Assembly (NCBI GenBank): GCA_020628165.1 | Contig: JAHDFM010000003.1 | Coordinates: 62,001 to 126,000 of the forward strand | Length of the DNA stretch: 64,000 bases | Direction: 5' to 3' | From: Bdellovibrionales bacterium | GTDB lineage: Bacteria; Bdellovibrionota; Bdellovibrionia; Bdellovibrionales; UBA1609 | Part shown: in pieces, positions 1 to 7,554 of the stretch | How the letters are laid out: every line of letters starts with the position of its first letter | Position numbering within the stretch: the stretch's first letter is position 1 | Made by a program: the position numbers and the translations under genes | Notes under the pieces: model-generated | The model's database searches: none | What the model was told of the DNA's origin: nothing | Seen by the model: the letters and a program-made list of their open reading frames with translations, nothing else

Positions 1-77
1 GCTGAAAGGTGAGCTATAAAAGCTAATAAAAGAGGTATGATGAGTTTACAGAAATGGAATTAGCGAATGCATAAAAA

Positions 78-815
78 TTAGATGAGAGCAGAAGCAGCCA
101 TAACTATAGCCATAATAATCATTATTAAGTTTTCAAATAAAGTGACGTAGGTCATTGGCAAATTGAAAATAGTTCCAAGGCAAGCGCATTGAATGGATTG
201 TTTTTGTTTTAAGACTTGAATTACTCCAAGAGATGTTGAAGTTAAAATTAATATAACAGCAATGTTTAAAGTTAAGTTTAAAGGATTAAATAGATAAATA
301 AGCCCTGCTGTTAGCTCTAAGAAGACATATAAATATCCATAGTTTGTCCACTTTTTAGCGAATGGGTCATAGGTTTGGAAGGCTTCAACAAAGCCTTTTA
401 AGTTCAATAATTTAAAAAAAGAAAATACAATAAAAAAACCACCCATATAATGAGACATCAAGCTATGCATTGAAAAGTTGTTATTAATAATAGCTACGGT
501 TAAAGTAACTAATATTAAATATCCAAAAATTAAAAATAAAGGATACAGTTTTTTACAAAAAGATAAAATATCGCCTATCAAGCTTTTTTTGTAAGTCGCT
601 ACAGAATATTTAGCTAAAGATTTTTGACTAAATATAATTTTGAATTGTTTTAAATCGATATCTTGATTATTTTTGAAACTAACTAGGGAGTTGTTTAAAG
701 AGACATTTATATTTGAGATGTCTAGTGGAGAGTTTTTTAAAGCTGCACTTATTTTTTTCACACATTTTGTGCAAGTCATGCCACTAACTTTATATTGAAA
801 ACTACCCATATTCAT
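78..815 (-). CDS. HMA domain fused to MauE/DoxX-like membrane protein
   Basis: This 245-residue protein starts with a heavy-metal-associated (HMA) domain (about residues 5-70) carrying the metal-binding motif GMTCTKC. Four to five hydrophobic segments follow from about residue 90. Near the C-terminus a CACLG motif followed by LP and a TLFEN segment resembles MauE/DoxX-type redox-associated membrane proteins. The family knowledge suggests thiol or metal handling at the inner membrane; the substrate is not known. The ATG overlaps the stop of the upstream membrane-protein gene by 4 bases, so it is translationally coupled to the sigma factor operon. The opposite arm of the locus encodes a second HMA protein, which fits a metal-homeostasis role. 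Confidence 0.75.
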   Translation of the reverse strand: MNMGSFQYKVSGMTCTKCVKKISAALKNSPLDISNINVSLNNSLVSFKNNQDIDLKQFKIIFSQKSLAKYSVATYKKSLIGDILSFCKKLYPLFLIFGYLILVTLTVAIINNNFSMHSLMSHYMGGFFIVFSFFKLLNLKGFVEAFQTYDPFAKKWTNYGYLYVFLELTAGLIYLFNPLNLTLNIAVILILTSTSLGVIQVLKQKQSIQCACLGTIFNLPMTYVTLFENLIMIIMAIVMAASALI

Positions 816-1330
816 AATCCATCATATTGAGAATTTAAGTTGATTTTAGTTAAAAATATTTTTCTATGCAGAGAGTAAGAAAATAAAGCAACACCAAGCC
901 AACCAATAGTGTACAACATAGAGAACTCTGTAATAGAAAAATATGGAGTCATTGAAAATGCAAAGAAAGTAGACATTAAAATAATAGGGATATAGCCCAG
1001 GTTATTTAAGATAAGAACTCTTTCATAGTGATTCAAAATATAAATGGAAACAAGGTGAGTTGTTATAAAAAAAACTGCACCACAATAGAGTCCACAAACT
1101 AACAAGTTATTGTGAAAAATATGGTGATAAATTGGAAAATTTTCTCTTAATAAGCCGACTCCATTTTGTGGGCAAATAACTAAGCTAATAAAAATTGAAA
1201 AAATAAACAAAACAGCATATTTTAATAAGACTCTTATTGTGGGTGGCTCAATAAAAACTTTAGAGTCCGCAAGTATTTTTTTTGAAACTGAACTAGAGAC
1301 CTTTAAGGGTTGAATAGTATTAAAATCCAC
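812..1330 (-). CDS. Small membrane protein, candidate anti-sigma factor
   Basis: This 172-residue protein has a cytoplasmic-looking N-terminus of about 35 residues and four predicted membrane segments (about 36-54, 74-97, 109-127 and 134-151). I do not recognise a named family. It lies directly downstream of the ECF sigma gene: its start region touches the sigma stop, and its own stop overlaps the next start by 4 bases. Membrane anti-sigma factors of the CarR/NrsF (DUF1109) type are commonly encoded next to their ECF sigma partner, so that role is inferred from position and topology. Two Cys residues near the predicted outer face (LVICPQNG and LLVCGLYC) could be sensing residues. Confidence 0.6.
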   Translation of the reverse strand: MDFNTIQPLKVSSSVSKKILADSKVFIEPPTIRVLLKYAVLFIFSIFISLVICPQNGVGLLRENFPIYHHIFHNNLLVCGLYCGAVFFITTHLVSIYILNHYERVLILNNLGYIPIILMSTFFAFSMTPYFSITEFSMLYTIGWLGVALFSYSLHRKIFLTKINLNSQYDGL

Positions 1331-1848
1331 TACATATCCTCCATTGCCTGTTTTTTTAAGAAGTTCCGACCTCTAGACAAGATTTTTCTCACATTTACAT
1401 TAGTCAAAGACATTTTTTCAGCAATTTCTTTGGTGCTAAAGCCATCAACATACTTTAATGTTAAAACCTCTTTATAAGGAGAACTTAAATTATCTAAATC
1501 TAATTTTTCAATTAAATTTGAGTTATCTAATTGCGGCTCCTTTGAAATGTTTGTTTGATCAAAATGATCATTTTGTTTTGACTGTTTTCTAAAAAAGTCA
1601 TTAACAGAGTTTGTAGAGACAGTAAAAAGCCATGTAGAAAATTTTTGATTTGCATCAAATTTGTGTGCAAATCGATACACTTTCTCCCAAACGAGTTGAA
1701 AGATTTCCTCGCTGGTTTCATGGTTTTTAACTTTAGAATAAATGTAGCCCATGACTTTACTTTTATACCTCGTGTAAATAACCTCAAATGCATTTGAGCG
1801 GCCTTTAGTGATTTCCTTAATGAGTTGTTCATCAGTCATTTCTTGCAT
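1330..1848 (-). CDS. ECF-type RNA polymerase sigma factor
   Basis: This 172-residue protein has the usual two-domain ECF sigma-70 layout. Region 2 (about residues 12-85) includes the -10-binding segment with FSTWLFTVSTNSVNDFFRK. Region 4 (about 112-165) includes an HTH around FSTKEIAEKMSLTNVNVRKILSRGR. The length is typical of RpoE-like factors. It heads a leftward operon with a membrane protein and an HMA-MauE protein. The upstream intergenic region carries a GTCACA-N14-TACGTA sequence facing this gene and the same sequence facing the divergent operon, which suggests autoregulation and control of both arms. Confidence 0.9.
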   Translation of the reverse strand: MQEMTDEQLIKEITKGRSNAFEVIYTRYKSKVMGYIYSKVKNHETSEEIFQLVWEKVYRFAHKFDANQKFSTWLFTVSTNSVNDFFRKQSKQNDHFDQTNISKEPQLDNSNLIEKLDLDNLSSPYKEVLTLKYVDGFSTKEIAEKMSLTNVNVRKILSRGRNFLKKQAMEDM

Positions 1849-1874
1849 TTTTGTTTAATTCTCTCAGATAATAG

Positions 1875-1900
1875 TACGTAAAATTTTTAAAAAATGTGAC
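1875..1900 (-). promoter_or_regulatory. Putative ECF promoter for the sigma operon
   Basis: Read on the minus strand, GTCACA (1900-1895) is followed by a 14-base spacer and TACGTA (1880-1875). The start codon lies 26 bases further on. The same two boxes with the same spacer occur in the divergent promoter at 1923-1948. GTCAC-type -35 and CGTA-type -10 elements are compatible with ECF sigma factors. Assignment to the adjacent sigma gene is inference. Confidence 0.6.
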
Positions 1901-1922
1901 TATAAATAAAAAAATAATAATT

Positions 1923-1948
1923 GTCACAAAACTCAATTTTTTTACGTA
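1923..1948 (+). promoter_or_regulatory. Putative ECF promoter for the metal-handling operon
   Basis: GTCACA (1923-1928), a 14-base spacer and TACGTA (1943-1948) match the promoter facing the sigma gene in both boxes and in spacing. The ATG of the first gene is only nine bases after the -10-like box, so the mRNA would have almost no leader. No Shine-Dalgarno sequence is visible. Confidence 0.6.
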
Positions 1949-1957
1949 TTATTAGGC

Positions 1958-2596
1958 ATGAAAAAGTTTATATTATTACTAATCATCATTTTATTTCCAC
2001 TGTATTCGTTTTCACATCCAAGTTCTTATGAAGGTGGTCTTGATTTGATGGGATCAAGCCATAGTAAATATCAAAATCTGGAACTTGTTTACTCGCCAAA
2101 GTATTGGCTCGGAACAGGTCTAGTCCTCGAGAGAAGCCCTAAACTTTGGGAGTCCATAGCTATTCAACTTGGACTTTTAGTAAAGCGTTGGAATTTACCT
2201 GCTGCTCAAGGGAATTTATATATCTTAGCCGGACCAGGTTATGGTTCTAAGTTTAATTTAAAAGAAGATAAAGATACAGATTTATTATATAGGGTAGGAG
2301 CTCAGGCTGATTATGAAACTAGGCAAATCTATACTTTTGTGAAATACACTGAGCAAAGATTTTTTAGTTCTAATAATCATTTATACAAAAGACTTGAGTT
2401 AAGAGCCGGTTTTGCCCCTTACTTGGCTAAATTTACTGAGTTAAACTCTTGGTTGATACTAAAAACAATATTTATTAACGATTTTAAAGATGTCATTTAT
2501 GTTCCAACAGCTCGTTTATTTTATAAAAACTTTTTGATTGATTTAGGTGTCGATTTAGATGGAGGAGCTCAACTTAATTTTATGGTTAGAAATTAA
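1958..2596 (+). CDS. Predicted outer-membrane beta-barrel protein of metal locus
   Basis: This 212-residue protein begins with a signal peptide (MKKFILLLIIILFPLYSFS, with cleavage near residue 19). The rest has alternating polar/hydrophobic strands with many aromatic residues, as expected for a small outer-membrane beta-barrel. No named family is recognised. It is the first gene of a rightward cluster with an HMA protein, a MerT-like protein and a cupredoxin lipoprotein, so a role in metal passage or envelope sensing is possible but inferred. It is preceded by the ECF-like promoter almost without a leader. Confidence 0.6.
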   Translation: MKKFILLLIIILFPLYSFSHPSSYEGGLDLMGSSHSKYQNLELVYSPKYWLGTGLVLERSPKLWESIAIQLGLLVKRWNLPAAQGNLYILAGPGYGSKFNLKEDKDTDLLYRVGAQADYETRQIYTFVKYTEQRFFSSNNHLYKRLELRAGFAPYLAKFTELNSWLILKTIFINDFKDVIYVPTARLFYKNFLIDLGVDLDGGAQLNFMVRN

Positions 2597-2616
2597 ATTT
2601 AAAAAAGGATTGTAAT

Positions 2617-2961
2617 ATGAAGAATATATTAATTGTTTTAGTTTTTTTAATTGGAAGTCATTTAGTAAATGCAAAAACTCCAAGTAATAATAAAACAGTA
2701 AAAACTACTTCAGAGATAGAAAAAGAAGCGAATGCTAAGACTAATACTAAAAAAATAAAAGTTCATGGTATGGCTTGCCCTCTATGTCAGAGCAAGGCTG
2801 AGAAAAAGTTCAAAGAAGTTGCAGCCGTTGAAAGTGTTGATGTTGATATGGAAAAAATGCTTATCACCTTAAAGCTAAAAAAAAATATGGATTTATCTGA
2901 AGAGAAGATTAAGTCTATTGTAAAATCTTTAGGTCTGTCATTTGTTAAGGTGATAAAGTAA
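2617..2961 (+). CDS. Periplasmic HMA-domain metal-binding protein (MerP-like)
   Basis: This 114-residue protein has a signal peptide (about residues 1-19), a Lys/Thr-rich linker, and a C-terminal HMA domain (about residues 47-114) with the binding motif GMACPLC. The arrangement matches MerP-type periplasmic soft-metal carriers. It is followed after two bases by the MerT-like membrane protein, the pairing expected of a MerP/MerT-like relay. The metal (copper, mercury or another) cannot be told from sequence alone. Confidence 0.8.
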   Translation: MKNILIVLVFLIGSHLVNAKTPSNNKTVKTTSEIEKEANAKTNTKKIKVHGMACPLCQSKAEKKFKEVAAVESVDVDMEKMLITLKLKKNMDLSEEKIKSIVKSLGLSFVKVIK

Positions 2962-2963
2962 CT

Positions 2964-3338
2964 ATGCTAAAGCTGAACAGTCAATTTACGTCATATCTTT
3001 CTTTATTTACTTCACTTGGAACTATTTTTTGTTGTGCCTTACCAAGTCTGTTAGTTTCAATTGGAATGGGAGCTGCTTTGGCTGGGTTTATTGGTATATT
3101 CCCACAAGTTGTCTGGTTGTCGCAAAATAAATTATTAGTTTTTGGACTGTCTGGTTTTTTAATCGTTATTAGTTTTTTTATATTATATTTACAAAGAAAT
3201 GCTCCTTGCCCGATTGACCCCATTAAAGCTAAGGCATGTTCTTCTGCAAGAGTTTGGTCTATTAGGATCAGTTTTTTGTCGGTTATACTCTGGGTTGCAG
3301 GAGCGATCTTTGCATTTATATTACCAAAATTTGTGTAA
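2964..3338 (+). CDS. MerT-like inner-membrane metal transport protein
   Basis: This 124-residue protein has three hydrophobic segments. The first contains a Cys-Cys pair followed by Pro (FCCALPSLLVSIGMGAALAG), the signature of MerT-like mercuric transporters. A second Cys pair site occurs in the loop (APCPIDPIKAKACSS). MerT proteins take a metal ion from MerP and move it across the inner membrane. No MerA reductase or MerR regulator is nearby, so mercury itself is not implied. The gene follows the MerP-like gene closely. Confidence 0.7.
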   Translation: MLKLNSQFTSYLSLFTSLGTIFCCALPSLLVSIGMGAALAGFIGIFPQVVWLSQNKLLVFGLSGFLIVISFFILYLQRNAPCPIDPIKAKACSSARVWSIRISFLSVILWVAGAIFAFILPKFV

Positions 3339-3350
3339 AAGGGGTTACTT

Positions 3351-3685
3351 ATGAAGTTTTTAGCAATAATTTTATTATTTTTAACAAGTTGTTTAGACAA
3401 CAAATCAAAAAAAATACTTTTAATATAGAAGTTACAGAAAAAGGCTATATACCCTCAAAAATTCAAATCGATAAAAGTTTAAAAAAAGTATATTTGAAGT
3501 TTTTAAGAAAAACAGATCAGACCTGTGCCAGAGAAGTGATATTTGAAGAGCAAAATATAAATGAAAAGCTACCCCTCAATAGGGAAATTGAAATTCTGTT
3601 TGATGTAAGCGGATCGAATGAACTGATTTTTGGCTGCCATATGGATAAAATGTTTAGTGGTAGAATTATCAAAGTTACAAATTAA
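3351..3685 (+). CDS. Cupredoxin-like lipoprotein with a -1 frame break at A8
   Basis: The reading frame from ATG 3351, just after an AAAAGGGG ribosome site, encodes a lipoprotein signal ending LTSC and stops at 3426-3428. The cupredoxin-like domain continues in the -1 frame to 3685. It has GYIPSKIQI, then TCAREV and finally FGCHMDKMFSG, the Cys/His/Met pattern of small cupredoxin domains. The frames meet at eight A residues (3407-3414) in the phase A AAA AAA, a classical -1 slippery heptamer. Joined, the product is about 111 residues. It may be programmed frameshifting, RNA polymerase slippage, a real mutation or a sequencing error. The context suggests periplasmic copper or soft-metal binding. 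Confidence 0.6.
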
Positions 3686-3710
3686 TAACTGTAATATGTA
3701 AACTAATTTA

Positions 3711-3986
3711 TTAGGCAACTTCATGTTTAAATTTGGGGTCAAGTCTTTCAGCAAATTCAACGATTTTATCTATTGTGAATAAATCTATACGGTATTTCAC
3801 AATTTCATTAACTCTTGACGGGTTCACTTGAATTTGTCTGGCAAGCTTAGCTTGAGTGATATTTTGTTCAAGAATATAAGCTAAGAATTTTTCACAAATT
3901 TTATATTTGACTTGGTCAGCAACACTTGCATTCTTAGGTAGAGTTCTTGATGGTTCAGTCTTTTCTAAAAAGTGTTCGCATTTTTT
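3711..3986 (-). pseudogene. XRE-family HTH regulator fragment (5' truncated)
   Basis: The minus strand has an open frame with a clear helix-turn-helix: TQAKLARQIQVNPSRVNEIV followed by FTIDKIVEFAERL. It resembles the short XRE/p37-type regulators often found as antitoxins. The frame opens at a stop codon at 3987-3989 and contains no ATG, GTG or TTG before the conserved part, so a start is missing. A frameshift at the adjacent poly-T run (3981-3988) may have separated it. It lies beside a serine recombinase remnant, so both are probably scars of a mobile element. Confidence is good for the domain and lower for pseudogene status. Confidence 0.6.
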
Positions 3987-4008
3987 TTAATTTTTTATTA
4001 TCAGGAAA

Positions 4009-4390
4009 TCATGCAGCTCCATCCCTAATATTTTTATTACCTAAAGGAGCACGGCCTGGAAACCATCCGTTTTTTGCCTTTTGCCGCATGCCTTTATCGA
4101 CCTCTCTTGCTATGTTTAGACCAATGTATTTGCTAACTGAAGTCATCGTGTCATCTATAAAAATATCAGCAGGACCGTAGGTGCTATCAAATATTCTACG
4201 ATCTTTATAATAATGTATTTCAAGGTGGCTACTCACGACATACTTTTGTAGTTGCTCGCGGTTAGTAAAATTTCTTATAAGACAATTGGGTTTTTCAACT
4301 ATAAGCCTTACTTGAAGTGAGCTTTTAAGATCGCTTACATAACATTCTATGTATTTCATTGAATTTAACCCATATATTGCTAGCTCCAAT
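4009..4390 (-). pseudogene. Large serine recombinase remnant
   Basis: The C-terminal part of this frame (KYIGLNIAREVDKGMRQKAK, then NGWFPGRAPLGNKN) matches the segment of large serine recombinases that joins the catalytic resolvase domain to the Recombinase domain. The preceding residues (LIVEKPNCLIRNFTNREQL, then LEIHYYKD) also follow the family pattern. The catalytic N-terminal Ser region and all of the long C-terminal DNA-binding part are missing, and the frame stops just after the GRAPLG motif. The right end merges with the 3' end of the pectate-lyase-like gene. This is a decayed integrase fragment, not an active gene. Confidence 0.65.
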
Positions 4391-4393
4391 TTT

Positions 4394-6313
4394 TTATTTT
4401 TTATTGTAATTATAAAAAATATTTGCCCCATTAACACCGGCATTATCAATAACATATTTACGAACAGTTGAGGTTTTCAACTTATTATAACTATAAGGAA
4501 TAGTTGGCTGTTTAACATTAGCACTGGGAGAAGATCCTGGCTCAAAAACAAACTTATTTTTACCACTTTGTCCTAAGAATATGTTTTGACCATCGGTGAA
4601 AACATAACCTTGAATTTTCATCGGAGTGGGTGTGTCGACATCTACAGTGTCACCAGCTAGGCCTATATTGTTGTCGTCATATACAGAAGACTCAGCAATT
4701 AAAACAGGAGTTGCCGTCCCAGTTCGATTTGGTTTACTACCATGAGATGCGACATTACCGCACAAGTCATAACCAAAACCATGTACATAATTGTTAAATC
4801 CATGGGCATAATTTCCACCTGACAGCCTGAAGTTTCTACAACTAGCACTTAAATCAGAATACGCCACAGTAACTTTTCCATGTCGTCCCGCATTTTGTCC
4901 AACAAGTTTATCTTGCGCAATTAGTAAGCCTTTTCCAGCTTGATATACTTTGTAATGAGTTACAGTTACATTAATGGCTGCTTTAGTTCCGCCGTTACCT
5001 ATTCCAAACGAGTCATCTTGTAAATTGGAACTTTCAATATGGTCGAACCAGTAGTCTTGTCCTTCAGAGACTAATATACCCGTATATGCCTTTCCACCGG
5101 GTGTTTGACGTTGAAGGGGGCCATATATAACTCTGTGAACTATAGCATTACTTTCATAAAAGCGGATCATTGTTAAATTATTTCCCACTGAAGGGTCTGG
5201 CACGATCCGAACTAATGCATCACGACCATCCCAAGTGATATTAGCAGCAGGGCGTAATGAACTTTTAATATAAATGTTTTTCCCTTCTAAGCTAGGGTCA
5301 TAAGTCACCCAGGTATTTTTTTGTGAAAGGCCAAAGCGAAGTGATCCCGGGCCAGAGTCGTTTGTATTAGTTACAACATAAAGTTTCCCATTGTATCCAG
5401 CTCCAGTGGCATTTCTTCCAAATCCAATTTTCCATGGAGACTCTAATAAACTGGCCTTGCGGTCATTACTATTTACCGTAGTAACAACACAAAATGTTAT
5501 TGTTAAGTTTTTGTTAGTCCAATCTGTCCAAGTTCCGTTTTTACATGTTCTTTGTTTTTTCATTGGAGTACAGGTTTTGTCTGTTGCTGCGATATAATAA
5601 TTTTTTGGATCAGTTTGTACGTAATCATTTGCATAACTATCACACGTTTCAGCTTGAATTGTGCAGTTAGTGATTGTTAAATTATTGTTTGTCCAATCTG
5701 TCCAAATGCCGTCTTTACATGTTCTTTGTTTTTTCATTGGAGTACAGGTTTTGTCCGTGGCTTCGATATAATAATTTTTTGGATCGGTTTGTACGTGGTC
5801 ATTTGCAAAACCGTTACAGGTTTCAGCTTGAATTGTGCAGTTAGTGATTGTTAAATTATTATTGCTCCACTCTGTCCAAGTTCCGTTTTTACATATTCTT
5901 TGTTTTTTCATTGGAGTACAAGTTTTGTCTTTAGCTGCTATGTAATAATTTTTTGGATTAGTTTGTACGTAGTCATTTGCAAAACCATCACAATACTGTG
6001 CAACAATATTGCATGTTGTAATTGTTAAATTTTTATTAGTCCACTCAGTCCATTGACCACTTTCACAAGAACGTTTTTTTTTATAAGGGGTACAATTAGC
6101 ACTTTCACTAGATGTATAATAATTTAATGGATCTATTTGTTGGGTGCCATCACTAAGGCCGTCACATTGATTGACTTTTGAACTTAAGTTTGAAGTTTCA
6201 TCTAGGTATTTAGCTGCTTGAAAGCCTTCGCCACAATTATTATACATAAATAAAATAAAAGTTAAGCTAGTAAACATTATAACTTTTTTTATAATTTGTT
6301 TCATAAATAACAT
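4394..6313 (-). CDS. Repeat lipoprotein with pectate-lyase-like beta-helix
   Basis: This 639-residue exported protein has a hydrophobic N-terminus ending MYNNC (Cys27) and then GEGF, the atypical lipobox tag seen repeatedly in this window. Four Cys-rich repeats of about 58 residues follow (about 50-277), each with CTP.KK.R.C, W..W and a terminal Cys. Residues from about 285 form a right-handed beta-helix of polysaccharide lyase family 1 type: GFGRNATGAG, VVTNTNDSGPGSLR, and a later CRNFRLSGGNYAHGFNNYVH segment corresponding to the pectate-lyase Arg region. It probably binds and cleaves, or only binds, an acidic polysaccharide. An ATG 9 bases inside (MKQ) is an equally good start. Confidence 0.75.
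   Translation of the reverse strand: MLFMKQIIKKVIMFTSLTFILFMYNNCGEGFQAAKYLDETSNLSSKVNQCDGLSDGTQQIDPLNYYTSSESANCTPYKKKRSCESGQWTEWTNKNLTITTCNIVAQYCDGFANDYVQTNPKNYYIAAKDKTCTPMKKQRICKNGTWTEWSNNNLTITNCTIQAETCNGFANDHVQTDPKNYYIEATDKTCTPMKKQRTCKDGIWTDWTNNNLTITNCTIQAETCDSYANDYVQTDPKNYYIAATDKTCTPMKKQRTCKNGTWTDWTNKNLTITFCVVTTVNSNDRKASLLESPWKIGFGRNATGAGYNGKLYVVTNTNDSGPGSLRFGLSQKNTWVTYDPSLEGKNIYIKSSLRPAANITWDGRDALVRIVPDPSVGNNLTMIRFYESNAIVHRVIYGPLQRQTPGGKAYTGILVSEGQDYWFDHIESSNLQDDSFGIGNGGTKAAINVTVTHYKVYQAGKGLLIAQDKLVGQNAGRHGKVTVAYSDLSASCRNFRLSGGNYAHGFNNYVHGFGYDLCGNVASHGSKPNRTGTATPVLIAESSVYDDNNIGLAGDTVDVDTPTPMKIQGYVFTDGQNIFLGQSGKNKFVFEPGSSPSANVKQPTIPYSYNKLKTSTVRKYVIDNAGVNGANIFYNYNKK
5483..6166 (-). repeat. 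Four in-frame 174-bp (58-residue) Cys/Trp repeats
   Basis: Four tandem copies of a 58-residue unit lie in the pectate-lyase-like lipoprotein. Each has C-[DN]-x2, NYY, CTP, KK-x-R-x-C, W-T-[DE]-W and LTIT-x-C. The inner copies are almost identical, while the first (N-terminal) copy is the most diverged. This suggests expansion by recent duplication. Confidence 0.85.
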
Positions 6314-6459
6314 CCCTACAAGAAGATCATAAGAGTCATAATCTTCTTAAATTTATTATACATAGCCTTATATGAGATTTAAATTTTATGTATGTTTTTA
6401 CAATTTTAATTTTTTTTTTGTTTCAATATGATAAGAGGTCTTGTCCCTGACCCCCATTT

Positions 6460-7071
6460 CGTCTAGACACCTCCAGCTATGCAGGAATGTATATGTTTAT
6501 GGCTATGGCTAAATATTTTACACAGACAGGTAAAAAACCAATTTCAGCTATATACAGTGGCACGGCTAACGATTTTGTGAAAGAGGCCAAGGTGCGGCAT
6601 GACTGGTGGTTTAAAAAACTTATTTATAGACCTGATGGATCAACTGAATGGAGTCACTTTATGAATAGAAAAAGTGGGGGTACACGTTGGTATTATTCAT
6701 TACAAACAATCAATTATATTTACACTTTACATTGGAATCGTTTTTATGATTTTGCAGATGATAAAGTTATGGAAGGATTTGCTAAAGTCTATTATAATGG
6801 AGTCTCTGATTCTGATCAGGATATCTTTGACAAAGACAATACAGAAACTATGACACAATTGTCTGACGGCAGAGGCGGAGATGTTCCTCTGTATATGTCA
6901 TCAGCATCTTTAATAGGTTGTTGGGATAATTCTGGTGAAATTTTATCATTAACAGAACAAATCATCGTAAGTCCAACCAAACATAAAATTAAAGGAAACA
7001 CGTACAAACACCATAACTCTCACCATAATGCATTGTTGTCATGTGAATTAAAGCGTATCTATGACCAGTAA
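6460..7071 (+). pseudogene. 3' part of a truncated gene, family not recognised
   Basis: The open frame runs to 7071 and its first ATG is at 6487. Protein-like sequence is already present before that ATG (DTSSYAG directly preceding MYMFMAMAKYF), there is no ribosome site, and a stop lies at 6448-6450. This looks like the C-terminal part of a larger protein cut at about 6460. The roughly 200 residues are rich in Trp, Tyr and His and could be part of an alpha-helical barrel enzyme, but no family is recognised. It lies beside other mobile-element scars. A short intact gene starting at 6487 is possible but less likely. Confidence 0.5.
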
Positions 7072-7554
7072 GTACTTTACTGTGACCGGCCGGGAGTTTT
7101 AGTACCAATACTGAAGTTAATATTTCATAGCAAGTATTTCCATAAACTATTTATTATCTGTAATCTCAGCATGTCTTTAGTCAATGCTACAGTTTTTTTC
7201 GAAAAGGTTTATAGCTCTCCCAATAGTAGAGGTAGTGAGGCCGTCCTTATTCTTTCAGTTTTTACATAGGGTATGTCTCTAAGGGAAATTAAATCTGGAT
7301 GAATAAATAAAAAATTTTTTAAATCTAAGTTTATTTATATTTAAAATGATTTTAATTCTATAATACTGACTTTTGTATTTTAAAGAAATCTACATAAAAC
7401 GACTTAGACAAGCTATAATTTTAATTTATTTGAAGCCTTGGTTTGCGCATTTTTTACCTTCATCCTTATTGTAAAATCTATTTTTCATTAATTCGTTCAA
7501 AGATTAAGTAAGTCTTTGATAATGTTGATTTTTATTTTTAAAGAGGGGGGAGTG
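7072..7554 (+). other. Non-coding interval
   Basis: About 480 bases of AT-rich sequence lie between the truncated gene and the Tiki/EreA-like gene. I see no open frame of useful length, no tRNA and no clear terminator. A strong G-run ribosome site (GAGGGGGGA, 7543-7551) lies at its right end. Confidence 0.5.

Noticed and set aside
2964-3338. A complete mercury-resistance operon
   Set aside because: MerP- and MerT-like genes are present, but no MerA or MerR is nearby, and the regulator is an ECF sigma factor.
2981-3403. 140-residue minus-strand frame over the MerT-like gene
   Set aside because: It is the shadow of a well-supported plus-strand gene and has no recognisable domain.
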